Of a DNA stretch of 64,000 nt, positions 44,831-53,753 are shown piece after piece (position 1 is the stretch's first letter; every line of letters begins with the position of its first letter). Both the position numbers and the translations under genes were made by a program. A model generated the notes under the pieces. It did not search any database, was not told the DNA's origin, and saw only the letters and a program-made list of their open reading frames with translations. The stretch comes from Segatella baroniae DSM 16972 = JCM 13447 (GTDB taxonomy: Bacteria > Bacteroidota > Bacteroidia > Bacteroidales > Bacteroidaceae), in contig NZ_AUFQ01000015.1 in the NCBI RefSeq assembly GCF_000426585.1, positions 23,585-87,584 on the forward strand, read 5' to 3'.

Positions 44831-45479
44831 ATGGTCATGGTGCATTGCGCATTCTATCGTCTGTACTCTGCCTGCAACCGCCCTGGCGGTTGGTTCTTTT
44901 GAAGAGCAGGGTTGTGAGCGCAGCGAGCTACCCTGTTTGGGACGTGCCGGCAAGAAACTAGGCTGAAGGTCTTAGTCTTTTTAAGTTTGTGGTGGGATGT
45001 TGTCGGGTGTAATGGCTGGGCCGTCGGAGTTGCAATGGATTTTGAAGCATGCAAAGGGACGAACAAAAAGGGCGAATATGATGGGCATGGTTGTGGGTGG
45101 CTGCCCATCCGTGGCGGGCGGGCAGGCTCGCGTGCCGGTACCCGAGGCTTTCCTGCGGGTGTTGAAGCCGGCGGCTTCACCTCTCCGTAACCCCCGGTCA
45201 TGCCGCAGGATGACCGGGGGAGGCGTGCCCGCCATCCATCCGTCGACCCTGGAGGGGTCGTCCACGGTCATCACGGCTGTCTTTGGGCGACCCTTCCAGG
45301 GTCGATTTACGCCTGGTCTTTTATCCCCTGGTCACTCCGCTTCGCAGAGATGACCAGGGGTTACTGAGCGATGAAGCCTCCGGCTTCACCTCCTGCGCAG
45401 CCCGTGACAGGAATTTCCTTATGCCCAATCGATGTATAGGGACATGGTCATGGTGCATTGCGCCTGCAACCGCATGTGC
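44831..45479. repeat. 649-base composite non-coding repeat, copy B
   Basis: Direct repeat of 32680-33328 with the same hairpins in the same order and equal length. Changes are scattered single bases and do not obviously favour any reading frame. Confidence 0.88.
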
Positions 45480-45502
45480 TGTTACTAATGACCGATTTGG
45501 GT

Positions 45503-45621
45503 TTAAATGTAAAAAGACCAAGACCTTCGGCCTAGATTTCTGCGTCATAGAGCAGACAGGGTAGCTCGCTGCGCTCGCAACCCTGTCCTACAAAAGGGCC
45601 AACTGCTACGCAGTAGCTGGC
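45503..45621. repeat. Inverted fragment of the 649-base repeat, second cluster
   Basis: Same inverted block as 33677-33795 (AAAAGACCAAGACCTTCGGC, GGTAGCTCGCTGCGCTC). Followed at 45622-45690 by short CTAGCTGGTCCTCATGGACT-type repeats. Confidence 0.8.
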
Positions 45622-45706
45622 CCTCATGGACGCGCTAGCTGGTCCTCATGGACTCTGTAGCTACTGCCTATGGACTCTGTGGCTGACACATCCTCTTGTT
45701 GGCGGA

Positions 45707-45904
45707 TGAAAGCGGTCTTTTCATCCTGCAAAAGGACAGCGACAGGCGGATGAAAGCAGTTCTTTCACCCTACAAACGGATAGCGACAGGCCGATGAAAG
45801 CAGTCCTTTCACCCTGCAAAAGGACAGCGACAGGCCGATGAAAGCAGCCTTTTCATCCTGCAAAAGGACAGCGACAGGCGGATGAAAGCAGGCCTTTGGG
45901 CGGC
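45707..45904. repeat. 22/44-base periodic array (9 half-units)
   Basis: Two 22-base units alternate to give a 44-base period: TGAAAGCAGTCCTTTCACCC-TG and CAAAAGGACAGCGACAGGC-GGA. They start at 45707, 45729, 45751 and so on. The array ends about 20 bases from the stop of the S41 protease. Confidence 0.9.
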
Positions 45905-45925
45905 GCGTTGCGGGCCTTTTGTGCG

Positions 45926-47545
45926 CTAAAAGAGCGTCAATGCCTTCTTGACGATGGCGTTGCGCTCGTTGATGATGTGGAAGTATTCGCTCATGTCCCA
46001 CAGGTCGCGGGCCACGAGGGCCTTGAGTTGCGCGCGCAAGGCGGGCATGGTGGCCTTGAGTTCGGCGTCGTCCTTGGGCTTGACGTTCTGTTTGGCGGCC
46101 TCGGCCACAATGCCGTCAATGAGACTCTGGGGCGGGTTGAAGTCGCTCAGGAACGCTTCGAAGGTGGGATAACGCCTCTTGAGCTCCTTGCGGTGGGCGT
46201 CCACGTAGGTGAGGTTGGCGTTGATGATGAAGCTGCGGGCCAGGAGCTGGCGATGGAAGCGCGTGGTGGCCGTGGTGTCGAGCGGCACGAAATGGTCGGG
46301 CATGACGCCACCGCCGCCATACACCGTGCGGTGGAGGCGCAGCGTCTGGTATTTCAGCGAGTCGGCGAAGTGGATGCTGTCGGCGCTGTAGAGCTCGCCA
46401 TGCTCGAAACGCTTCTCGATGTCCATGGCGTAGTCCAGGTTTTCGCCTTTCTTGTAGGGCTTCTGGATGCAGCGGCCCGACGGCGTGTAGTAGTGGGCGA
46501 TGGTGAGGCGGATCATGCTGCCGTCGCTGAACTCGATGGGACGCTGCACAAGCCCCTTGCCGAACGAGCGGCGTCCCACCACCAGGCCGCGGTCTTGGTC
46601 TTGGAGCGCGCCCGTCACGATTTCCGCGGCCGAAGCGCTGTACTCATTGATGAGCACGACCACCTTTCCGTCGAGCAACCGCCCCGTGCCGTCGGCCTTG
46701 TAGTCCTGTCGTTCGGTGCGCAATCCTCGCGTATAGACGATGAGGTCGTTCTTCTTCAGGAACTCGTTGGCGATGCGGACGGCTGCGATGAGATAGCCTC
46801 CGCCGTTCTCCTGGAGGTCGAGCATGAGGTCGTGCATGCCCTGTTTCTTCAGCGTGTTCACCGCTTCCATGAACTCGTCGTAGGTAGTTGCGCCGAAACT
46901 GCCGACGCGGATGTAGCCCACTTGCGGGCGAATCATGTAGTAGGCGTCGATGGTTTTCACGGGAATCTTGTCGCGGGTGACCGTGAAGACGAGCTTGTCC
47001 TTGATTCCCCGGCGCACGATGGTGAGCTTCACCCTGGTGGCCCGAGGGCCGCGCAGCCGCTTCATGATTTCCTCTTTCGACATCTTCACGCCGGCGATGG
47101 CCGTGTCGTTGACGGCGATGATGCGGTCGCCGGCCAGGATTCCGACCTTCTCCGACGGGCCTTTCAGCACCGGTTGGATCACGAGCAGCGTGTCCTGCAC
47201 CATGTTGAACTGCACGCCGATACCGTCGAACGACCCTTGCAGCGGCTCGTTCATGGCCTTGGTCTCCTTGGCGGTGGAGTAGGCGGAGTGCGGATCGAGC
47301 TTTTCGAGCATGCCCCGAATGCCGTCCTCCACGAGTTTCTGCTCATCCACCTGGTCTACATACAGGCTTTTGATGGCCATTTCGGCTATCTGCAACTTGC
47401 GGGCGGGGTTGTTGCCGTCGCCCAAGTCGATGACTTGTGCGTGGAAAGGTAAAAAGATAAAAAGGTAAAAGGGTAAAAAGATGAACCCTTTCCATATACG
47501 GTTGATACTCCGGGGGCTTATTCTTTGTTGATAGTTTGATTTCAT
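45926..47545 (-). CDS. S41-family C-terminal processing peptidase (CtpA-like)
   Basis: About 539 residues from the ATG at 47545; an ATG at 47587 would add 14. The signal core (FIFLPFYLFIFLPFHAQ) is coded by a GGTAAAAAGATAAAAAGG-type simple repeat. Domains: an N-terminal helical region (DLGDGNNPARKLQIAEMAIK), a PDZ domain (GIGVQFNMVQDTLLVIQPVL, KVGILAGDRIIAVNDTAI), and the S41 core with nucleophile Ser in NEYSASAAEIV and Lys in RRSFGKGLVQRP. It is a periplasmic protease that trims or degrades envelope proteins. It follows parE by ~90 bases. Confidence 0.92.
   Translation of the reverse strand: MKSNYQQRISPRSINRIWKGFIFLPFYLFIFLPFHAQVIDLGDGNNPARKLQIAEMAIKSLYVDQVDEQKLVEDGIRGMLEKLDPHSAYSTAKETKAMNEPLQGSFDGIGVQFNMVQDTLLVIQPVLKGPSEKVGILAGDRIIAVNDTAIAGVKMSKEEIMKRLRGPRATRVKLTIVRRGIKDKLVFTVTRDKIPVKTIDAYYMIRPQVGYIRVGSFGATTYDEFMEAVNTLKKQGMHDLMLDLQENGGGYLIAAVRIANEFLKKNDLIVYTRGLRTERQDYKADGTGRLLDGKVVVLINEYSASAAEIVTGALQDQDRGLVVGRRSFGKGLVQRPIEFSDGSMIRLTIAHYYTPSGRCIQKPYKKGENLDYAMDIEKRFEHGELYSADSIHFADSLKYQTLRLHRTVYGGGGVMPDHFVPLDTTATTRFHRQLLARSFIINANLTYVDAHRKELKRRYPTFEAFLSDFNPPQSLIDGIVAEAAKQNVKPKDDAELKATMPALRAQLKALVARDLWDMSEYFHIINERNAIVKKALTLF
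47446..47482. repeat. Simple repeat coding the CtpA signal core
   Basis: AGGTAAAAAGATAAAAAGG then AAAAGGGTAAAAAG. An inverted counterpart (CTTTTTACTCTTTTACC then TTTTTACC) lies at 47615-47643, touching the parE stop. Confidence 0.75.
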
Positions 47546-47634
47546 TGCTGATTCTCTTTCTCTGTTTTTATTGATAATGTTGGCCAATGTGCCTATGATG
47601 ATGCGGGCGTCAGCCTTTTTACTCTTTTACCTTT

Positions 47635-49605
47635 TTACCTTTCCTCTTCTTCCGGAATGTCCTCTTCAATCACCAGGTTGTCGATGATGAAGTTCTGGCG
47701 TTCCATCGTGTTCTTGCCCATGTAGTATTCCAGCAGCTTCTGCACCTGGTCGGTCTTGTGGAGTGTCACCTGTTCCAGGCGGATGTCAGGCCCGATGAAG
47801 TGCACGAACTCGTCGGGGCTGATCTCGCCGAGGCCCTTGAAGCGCGTGATTTCGGGGTCGGGGCCCAGTTCCTTGATGGCCTGTTGCCGCTCTTCGTCGC
47901 TGTAGCAGTAGCGCGTGATGAAGTCGTTCTTCTTCTCTTTCCTGCCCATCTGCTCGTCGGCCTTGGCTATGGCCTGCTTGTTTTTCATCTTCGTCCGCTT
48001 GTTGCGCACGCGGAAGAGCGGCGTCTGCAACACGTAGACGTGGCCCTTCTTGATGAGTTCGGGGAAGAATTGCAGGAAGAAAGTGATGATGAGCAGGCGG
48101 ATGTGCATGCCGTCGACGTCGGCGTCAGTGGCCACGATGACCTTGTTGTAGCGCAACGAGTCGAGTCCGTCCTCGATGTCGAGTGCCGCCTGCAGCAGAT
48201 TGAACTCCTCGTTCTCGTACACCACCTTCTTGGTGAGGCCGAAGGAGTTGAGCGGTTTGCCGCGCAGGGAGAACACCGCCTGCGTGTTCACGTCGCGGCT
48301 CTTGGTAATGCTGCCGCTGGCTGAGTCGCCCTCGGTGATAAAAATGGCACTTTCTTCCTTGCGGTCGTTCTTCGCGTCGCAGAAGTGGATGCGGCAGTCG
48401 CGCAGCTTCCGGTTGTGCAGGTTGGCCTTCTTGGCCCGTTCCCGCGCCAGTTTCGTCACGCCGGCCATGGCCTTTCGCTCCCTTTCGGTCTCCTTGATCT
48501 TGTTCTCCAGCACCTCCGCCACGTCGGTGTGGATGTGCAGGTAGTTGTCGACGTTCTGCTTGATGAAGTCGCCCACGTACTTGTTGATACTCTCCCCGTC
48601 GGGCGCCATCTGCGTGGAGCCAAGCTTTATCTTCGTCTGCGACTCGAAAACAGGCTCCTCCACGTTGATGGCGATGGCCGCCACCAGCCCGTTGCGGATG
48701 TCGCCATACTCGTATTTGCCGTAGAACTCCTTGATGGTCTTGGCGATGTGCTCCTTGAACGCGCTCTGATGGGTGCCGCCCTGCGTGGTGTGCTGGCCGT
48801 TCACGAAGCTGTGGTACTCCTCGCCATACTGGTTGGTGTGGGTGAAGGCTATCTCGATGTCGTCCCCTTGCATGTGGACGATGGGGTAGAGGCCGTCGTT
48901 GGTCATGTTGTCGCTCAGCAAGTCCTCCAATCCGTTGCGGCTGCGGATGCGCCGTCCGTTGTACATGATGGTCAGTCCGCTGTTCAGATAGGTGTAGTTG
49001 CGCAGCATTGTCTCAACGATGTCGTCGTGGAAGCGGTAGTTCTTGAACAGCGTCGCGTCGGGTTCGAAGTGGATGTACGTGCCGTTCTCGTCGCTTGAGG
49101 CCTCTGTCGTGTCGGCTTTCAGCTGTCCCTTCTCGAACTGCAGGCGGCGCACCTTGCCCTCGCGATACGACATCACCTCGAAGCGTGCGCTCAAAGCGTT
49201 GACGGCTTTCACGCCGACGCCGTTCAGTCCGACGCTCTTCTTGAACGCCTTGGAGTCGTACTTGCCGCCCGTGTTGAGCACGCTCACGGCCTCCACGAGC
49301 TTCCCCTGCGGTATGCCGCGGCCGTAGTCGCGCACGCTGACTTGCAGATTGTCGGTCACGTCCACCTCGATGCGGTCGCCCGACTTCATCTTGAACTCGT
49401 CGATCGAGTTGTCGACGACCTCCTTCAGCAGCACGTAGACACCATCCTCGGGCAGCGATCCGTCGCCCAAACGGCCGATATACATGCCCGGTCGTGTGCG
49501 GACATGCTCCATGTCCGACAGGTGGCGGATGTTTTCGTCGGTGTATTCGGGTGTTGCGGTTGGTGTTGTCGAGGTGTCGGGATGAACGGTTTCTATTTGG
49601 CTCAT
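47635..49605 (-). CDS. parE: DNA topoisomerase IV subunit B
   Basis: 656 residues. GHKL ATPase domain: [44 protein letters not shown] with [10 protein letters not shown]; transducer Lys in the QTKIKLGS region; Toprim domain with [11 protein letters not shown] and [15 protein letters not shown]. Together with ParC it decatenates chromosomes. The first ~20 residues ([18 protein letters not shown]) are low complexity and coded by a copy of the GTTGTnGnGGTGTCGGGATG repeat seen in several gaps. The usual partner parC is outside the window. Confidence 0.95.
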   Translation of the reverse strand: MSQIETVHPDTSTTPTATPEYTDENIRHLSDMEHVRTRPGMYIGRLGDGSLPEDGVYVLLKEVVDNSIDEFKMKSGDRIEVDVTDNLQVSVRDYGRGIPQGKLVEAVSVLNTGGKYDSKAFKKSVGLNGVGVKAVNALSARFEVMSYREGKVRRLQFEKGQLKADTTEASSDENGTYIHFEPDATLFKNYRFHDDIVETMLRNYTYLNSGLTIMYNGRRIRSRNGLEDLLSDNMTNDGLYPIVHMQGDDIEIAFTHTNQYGEEYHSFVNGQHTTQGGTHQSAFKEHIAKTIKEFYGKYEYGDIRNGLVAAIAINVEEPVFESQTKIKLGSTQMAPDGESINKYVGDFIKQNVDNYLHIHTDVAEVLENKIKETERERKAMAGVTKLARERAKKANLHNRKLRDCRIHFCDAKNDRKEESAIFITEGDSASGSITKSRDVNTQAVFSLRGKPLNSFGLTKKVVYENEEFNLLQAALDIEDGLDSLRYNKVIVATDADVDGMHIRLLIITFFLQFFPELIKKGHVYVLQTPLFRVRNKRTKMKNKQAIAKADEQMGRKEKKNDFITRYCYSDEERQQAIKELGPDPEITRFKGLGEISPDEFVHFIGPDIRLEQVTLHKTDQVQKLLEYYMGKNTMERQNFIIDNLVIEEDIPEEEER

Positions 49606-49616
49606 GATGATTCTGC

Positions 49617-50762
49617 TTAAATAAACTTCTTATAACACTTGCGGCGCTTGTGCAAATGGGTGTCGAAAGCTTCCCATTGGCTCTGCACGTTGGCGTTGGA
49701 CTCCATCTCCACCTGCGTCTCCCCCCACTTGATTCCGTGCGCGTTGTAGCGCGGAATGAGGTCGTAGAACAGCAGGACGTTGGCCCCCTTGGCCCTGTAT
49801 TCGGGCAGGAAGCCGACGAGAAGCAGGTCGACGCCTTCCGTCTTGCGGCACTTGAGGGCCCGGATGACGTGCCACCAACCGAAGGGCAGCAGTCTTCCAC
49901 GCCTGCATTTCTGCAAGGCCAGGGAGAGCGAAGGCATGGTAATGCCGATACCGGCCAGCCTGTTGTCGGCCCCGGCGTCCTCGATCACCGTGATGAGGTC
50001 GAGGTCGAGCAGCTTGAAGTACATGTCGATGTACTGCTCCACCTGCCGGTCGGTCAGTTCACTGTAGCCGTAGAGGTCTTTGTAGGTGTCGTTGATGAGC
50101 TGGAAGATGCGTTTGCCGTAGCCCCGTTCGAAGATGTCGCGCTTCGTGAGCTTCTTCACCCGCAGGTTGTAACGCTTCTGTATCATGTCCGCGAGCTTCT
50201 CGTAGCGGGCCGGCAACGCTTCGGGCACCATCACCTTGAACTCCACGTAGCGGTTGTCCACGTCGTAGCCCTCCATGGCTTCGATGTGTTCGGGGTAATA
50301 GGGGTAGTTGTAGAGGGTGGGCATGGTTCCCAGCTGGTCGAATCCCCACGTGAGCATTCCTTCGGGGTCCATGTCCGTGAAGCCCAGCGGCCCCACCACT
50401 TCGGTCATCCCCCGCTTGCGGCCGAAGTCCTCGACCGCCTTCAACAATGCTGCCGACACCTTGCGGTCGTCCACGAAGTCGATCCATCCGAAGCGCACCG
50501 ACTTCCGTCCCCACCGCTTGTTGGCCTTGTGGTTGATGATGGCGGCCACGCGCCCGACAAGTTTACCCTTTTTATAAGCCAAGTAGTATTCGGCCTCGCA
50601 GAAGTCGAACGCCGCGTTCTTGTCGCGGCTGAGCGTGTTCATGTCGTCGCTGAACAGCGTCGGAACGTCGTAGGCGTTGCCCTCGTATAAGTCGTAATGG
50701 AAGTCTATGAAAGTCTTGAGATCATGGCGTGTCTCCACTTTCCTTATTTCAACAAAAGACAT
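49617..50762 (-). CDS. GNAT-like N-acetyltransferase family protein
   Basis: 381 residues with a GNAT-type acyl-CoA fold. Segments: [20 protein letters not shown] (central strand and splay), [40 protein letters not shown], and a second acetyltransferase-like half with [13 protein letters not shown] and [20 protein letters not shown]. Homologues throughout Bacteroidetes are annotated as N-acetyltransferase without a known substrate. It is the first gene of the GNAT-parE-ctpA unit, with a clean promoter 30 bases upstream and 11 bases before parE. Confidence 0.8.
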   Translation of the reverse strand: MSFVEIRKVETRHDLKTFIDFHYDLYEGNAYDVPTLFSDDMNTLSRDKNAAFDFCEAEYYLAYKKGKLVGRVAAIINHKANKRWGRKSVRFGWIDFVDDRKVSAALLKAVEDFGRKRGMTEVVGPLGFTDMDPEGMLTWGFDQLGTMPTLYNYPYYPEHIEAMEGYDVDNRYVEFKVMVPEALPARYEKLADMIQKRYNLRVKKLTKRDIFERGYGKRIFQLINDTYKDLYGYSELTDRQVEQYIDMYFKLLDLDLITVIEDAGADNRLAGIGITMPSLSLALQKCRRGRLLPFGWWHVIRALKCRKTEGVDLLLVGFLPEYRAKGANVLLFYDLIPRYNAHGIKWGETQVEMESNANVQSQWEAFDTHLHKRRKCYKKFI

Positions 50763-50794
50763 CTTCTAATTCTTTTTAATGCTTTTAAAACGTG

Positions 50795-50826
50795 CAAATA
50801 TACTCATTTTCAAGTAGAAAGCCAAA
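50795..50826 (-). promoter_or_regulatory. Promoter of the GNAT-parE-ctpA unit
   Basis: The minus strand reads TTTG, 20 bases, TATATTTG (50795-50802). Leader ~27 bases. Confidence 0.82.
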
Positions 50827-50848
50827 CAACGAGCGGTTTTTAGCATTT

Positions 50849-50893
50849 AAAAGGCGGGCCGACGGCACAAGAATGCCGCCGGCCCGCCGCCTT
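50849..50893 (-). terminator. Intrinsic terminator after ferritin
   Basis: AAAGGCGGGCCGACGGCA pairs with TGCCGCCGGCCCGCCGCCTTT (bulged) over a 6-base loop, followed on the minus strand by TTTTAAATG. Ends the dusB-ferritin transcript. Confidence 0.85.
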
Positions 50894-50931
50894 TCTGTTT
50901 CGTCACGGGGGGCAAACGCTCCCGTCGGTCG

Positions 50932-51420
50932 TCACTCCGGACGCGTTCCGAGGATGTCGTCGATGTTGGCCACGGTGTGTCCGTCGCGATGGCGGAAGAG
51001 GTTCAGGATGTCGCGCACGCTGCGTTCTTCCTCCACCTGCTCGTCCACATACTTGTCGCAGAAGTTGGCTGCGGCCCGGTCTTTCTGCTCGTCGGCCACT
51101 TCGGCCAGCTTGTCGATGAGCGAAGAGATGAGCTGTTCGTGCGCCATCGTGGCCTCGAACACCTCCTTCGGGCTGCCCCACTCCGTGGGAACGGCCTCGA
51201 TGGCGGTCAGTTTCACCTCGCCGCCGCGGTTGAGAACGAAGTCGGCCATGTCCATGGCGTGCCGTTTCTCCTCATCACTCTGCTTGGCCATCCAGGTGGC
51301 GAAACCCTTCCAGCCTTCCTTGCGGAACCAGAATGCCATCTGCAGGTAGAGATTGGAGGAGTAAAGTTCCTGACTGATCTGCGCGTTGAACGCGTCTTGC
51401 ATCGTTTTGTTGATATTCAT
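50932..51420 (-). CDS. ftnA: Ferritin
   Basis: 162 residues. Four-helix ferritin of the bacterial non-heme type, storing iron as ferrihydrite. Ferroxidase residues: Glu in NAQISQELYSSNLYLQMAFW, the EExxH of QSDEEKRHAMDMADFV, Glu in EVFEATMAHEQLISSLI, and the Gln/Glu of YVDEQVEEERSVRDIL. Full length. It lies 56 bases downstream of dusB; CAAGAATA at 51443 (TATTCTTG on the minus strand, one mismatch from consensus) may give it its own promoter. Confidence 0.95.
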   Translation of the reverse strand: MNINKTMQDAFNAQISQELYSSNLYLQMAFWFRKEGWKGFATWMAKQSDEEKRHAMDMADFVLNRGGEVKLTAIEAVPTEWGSPKEVFEATMAHEQLISSLIDKLAEVADEQKDRAAANFCDKYVDEQVEEERSVRDILNLFRHRDGHTVANIDDILGTRPE

Positions 51421-51476
51421 AATCGCTTGTTTTTATGTTTTGCAAGAATAGCTCTTGCGGCTTTTGCTCTGTTTGC

Positions 51477-52445
51477 TCACTGCCGGCACAGCAACGCGCG
51501 GGTCTGTTCGAGGATGTCGGTGAGTTCTTCGACGGTCGTGGCCCGCAACATGGCGATGCGGGTCTGGCGGAAGTCGGGGATTCCCTTGAACACCGGACTG
51601 GCCGCCAGGTGGCGGCGGGTGTGCAGAATGCCGCGGTATTCGTCGATGCGCTCTACGTTGATGCGCAGCTGCTCCTCCAGCACGTCGATTTTCTCGTCCG
51701 TCGTCAGCGGCTCGCCGTCCTCCCGCATCTCGCGGAATATCCACGGACGGCCGAAAGTGGCCCTTCCCACCATCACGGCGTCCACGCCATAGTGCTCGAA
51801 AGCCGTGCGGGCTTCTGCGCCCGAGGTGATGTCGCCGTTGCCGATGATGGGAATATGGATGCGGGGGTTGCCCTTCACCGTGCCAATCAGCGACCAGTCG
51901 GCCTCACCGGTGTACATCTGGCTGCGGGTGCGGCCATGTATCGTGAGCGCCTGAATGCCACAATCTTGAAGCTGTTCGGCCAGCGTCGTGATGATGAGAT
52001 GGTCGCTGTCCCAGCCCAGTCGGGTCTTCACCGTCACGGGAACGTTGACCGCCTTCACCACCGCCCGCGTGATGTCGAGCATGAGGGGCACGTTCTTCAG
52101 CATGCCGGAGCCGGCTCCCTTGCCCGCCACCTTCTTCACGGGACAGCCGAAATTCAGGTCGATGACGTCGGGCCGTGCCTCTTCCACACGCTTGGCGGCC
52201 TCCACCATGTCCTCCACCGTGCGGCCGTAGATCTGTATGCCCACGGGGCGTTCCTCGTCGCAGATGGTCAGTTTGTTGACCGTGGCCTGGATGTTGCGCA
52301 CCAAGGCCTCGGCCGACACGAACTCGGTGTAGACCATGGCCGCGCCGAAACGCTTGCAGAGCATGCGGAATCCGATGTCGGTGACGTCCTCCATGGGGGC
52401 CAGCAGCAGGGGGCGGTGGCCCAAATCAATCTTTCCTATCTTCAT
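51477..52445 (-). CDS. dusB: tRNA-dihydrouridine synthase
   Basis: 322 residues. FMN-dependent TIM barrel that reduces specific uridines in tRNA. Signatures: LLAPMEDVTDIGFRMLCKRF, LNFGCPVKKVAGKGAGSGML with the catalytic Cys in CPVKK, VPVTVKTRLGWD, ALTIHGRTRSQMYTGEADW, IIGNGDITSGAEA, and VMVGRATFGRPWIFREM. Assigned to the DusB-like group from the NFGCP pattern and GR-motifs. A TAACTTTG element lies nine bases before the ATG. Confidence 0.93.
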   Translation of the reverse strand: MKIGKIDLGHRPLLLAPMEDVTDIGFRMLCKRFGAAMVYTEFVSAEALVRNIQATVNKLTICDEERPVGIQIYGRTVEDMVEAAKRVEEARPDVIDLNFGCPVKKVAGKGAGSGMLKNVPLMLDITRAVVKAVNVPVTVKTRLGWDSDHLIITTLAEQLQDCGIQALTIHGRTRSQMYTGEADWSLIGTVKGNPRIHIPIIGNGDITSGAEARTAFEHYGVDAVMVGRATFGRPWIFREMREDGEPLTTDEKIDVLEEQLRINVERIDEYRGILHTRRHLAASPVFKGIPDFRQTRIAMLRATTVEELTDILEQTRALLCRQ

Positions 52446-52453
52446 ACTAACCG

Positions 52454-52461
52454 CAAAGTTA
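52454..52461 (-). promoter_or_regulatory. -7 element directly upstream of dusB
   Basis: The minus strand reads TAACTTTG, eight bases before the ATG, implying a near-leaderless transcript. No clear -33 TTG. Confidence 0.45.
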
Positions 52462-52495
52462 CGTATTTTTTGGGAACATTCTCAGCCTTCGGCCG

Positions 52496-53728
52496 CTATA
52501 CTTTCTGCCCAATGAGCAATAAATGGTGGCCTTCGGCGTCGGTAGTAGCATATATATAGTGGTCGCCGCCGTCCTTTAATTTCAGTTTGCGGCGCAGTTC
52601 TTCCACCGTCATCGGGAAGTTTCTCACGGCCAGGTTGGCCTTGTCAATGCACGCAAGGGCCTGCCGCAGCTCCTTCTGGTTGAAGGACGAGACGGCCGAA
52701 AGCCTGAACGTGCGGCCGGGGAAGCCCTCGACGGGCTTTTCCGAAAGGAAGAGATGGGAGTTGGGGGCCAGCTGCCGCAATCCGAAGGCTCGTTCCAGTT
52801 CGGCGAAGCAGCCCGCCTTCATGATGGAGGCGGAAGGGAGGAGGAGGAAGGACCCACCCCGGCCCTCCCAAAGGGAGGGTGTACTGACTGACGCATCGAA
52901 CACTTTGAACAGGCTGCACCCGTTTCTGCCGGTAGGTACTCCCCTCCTTGGGAGGGGTTGGGGGAGGTAGTCCCATTCCTTTCCGTCATCCACGCAGTGC
53001 AACCGCGGCCCGCCCGCATATCCCGGCTGCACCATCAGCAACAGTTCCTTGCATTCGCCGTCCACCGCCACGATGAACACGTCGGTCACGGCGCCCACAT
53101 CCTCCACTGCCTTGTGCCAGTCGAGCATGGGCGACAGCTTGAGCAGCAGCCGGCGGGCCTTCCGCACGAGCAGGGGGCGCAGCGCGATGACGTCGGGCAC
53201 GCAGTCGGCGATGGCGAAGGTGCGGCCGCCATGGCTGTCGCGGCGGGCCGGGTCGATGAAGACGAGGTCGGCGGGAGCCATCCGCTCCAGGTATTCCGTA
53301 CTGTCGGCGCAGACCACTTCGGCTTGCGTCAGCCCCAGCAACGCCAGGTTGTGGCGGGCGATGGCGCAGAGCTTTTCCTGCCGTTCCACGTAGACGGCCT
53401 TGTCGAAGCCGCGCGCCAGATAGGAGAAGTCCACGCCGAAGCCGCCCGTGAGGTCTGCCAACAGCCTCCGCTCGGGGCACAACCGCGCCACGATGTCGGC
53501 CTTCAGCTGTGCCGTCGCCTCGCTGGAGCACTGTTCCATCGACAGGTGCGGCGGATAGATCAGTCCTTCCCGCGCCGCCCATGCGGGCAACTTGCGGCGC
53601 GCCGTCTGCCAGCCGCGTATCTGGTCGAGCGCGAACGGCAGGTCCACCTCGGGATACTTATCCTGAAGAAAGGCCAACCGACGCACGTCGTCATGACGAT
53701 ATTGCTTGATAAATTCCTGTGTTGTCAT
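52496..53728 (-). CDS. THUMP-like class I SAM methyltransferase interrupted in frame by a repeat
   Basis: 410 residues. The N-terminal helical region (MTTQEFIKQYRHDDVRRLAF) leads to a Rossmann methyltransferase: LLADLTGGFGVDFSYLARGF (SAM motif I), VYVERQEKLCAIARHN, ADLVFIDPARRDSHGG (Asp-Pro-Ala-Arg catalytic-type motif) and LLLKLSPMLDW. The C-terminal THUMP-like domain restarts at ASIMKAGCFAELERAFGLRQ and PNSHLFLSEKPVEGFPGR. Between them, ~40 residues (YLPQPLPRRGVP to TPSLWEGRGG) translate a REP-type inverted pair at 52852-52970. The frame is kept. Function in the family is presumed RNA methylation; whether this protein still works is uncertain. Confidence 0.85.
   Translation of the reverse strand: MTTQEFIKQYRHDDVRRLAFLQDKYPEVDLPFALDQIRGWQTARRKLPAWAAREGLIYPPHLSMEQCSSEATAQLKADIVARLCPERRLLADLTGGFGVDFSYLARGFDKAVYVERQEKLCAIARHNLALLGLTQAEVVCADSTEYLERMAPADLVFIDPARRDSHGGRTFAIADCVPDVIALRPLLVRKARRLLLKLSPMLDWHKAVEDVGAVTDVFIVAVDGECKELLLMVQPGYAGGPRLHCVDDGKEWDYLPQPLPRRGVPTGRNGCSLFKVFDASVSTPSLWEGRGGSFLLLPSASIMKAGCFAELERAFGLRQLAPNSHLFLSEKPVEGFPGRTFRLSAVSSFNQKELRQALACIDKANLAVRNFPMTVEELRRKLKLKDGGDHYIYATTDAEGHHLLLIGQKV
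52852..52970. repeat. REP-type inverted pair inside the methyltransferase gene
   Basis: Left arm ACCCACCCCGGCCCTCCC with AAAGGGAGGG; right arm TACTCCCCTCCTTGGGAGGG with GTTGGGGGAGGTA. The ~70 bases between have no repeat partner elsewhere in the window. Confidence 0.88.
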
Positions 53729-53753
53729 ACCTTACATGCTGTTTTCATAAATG

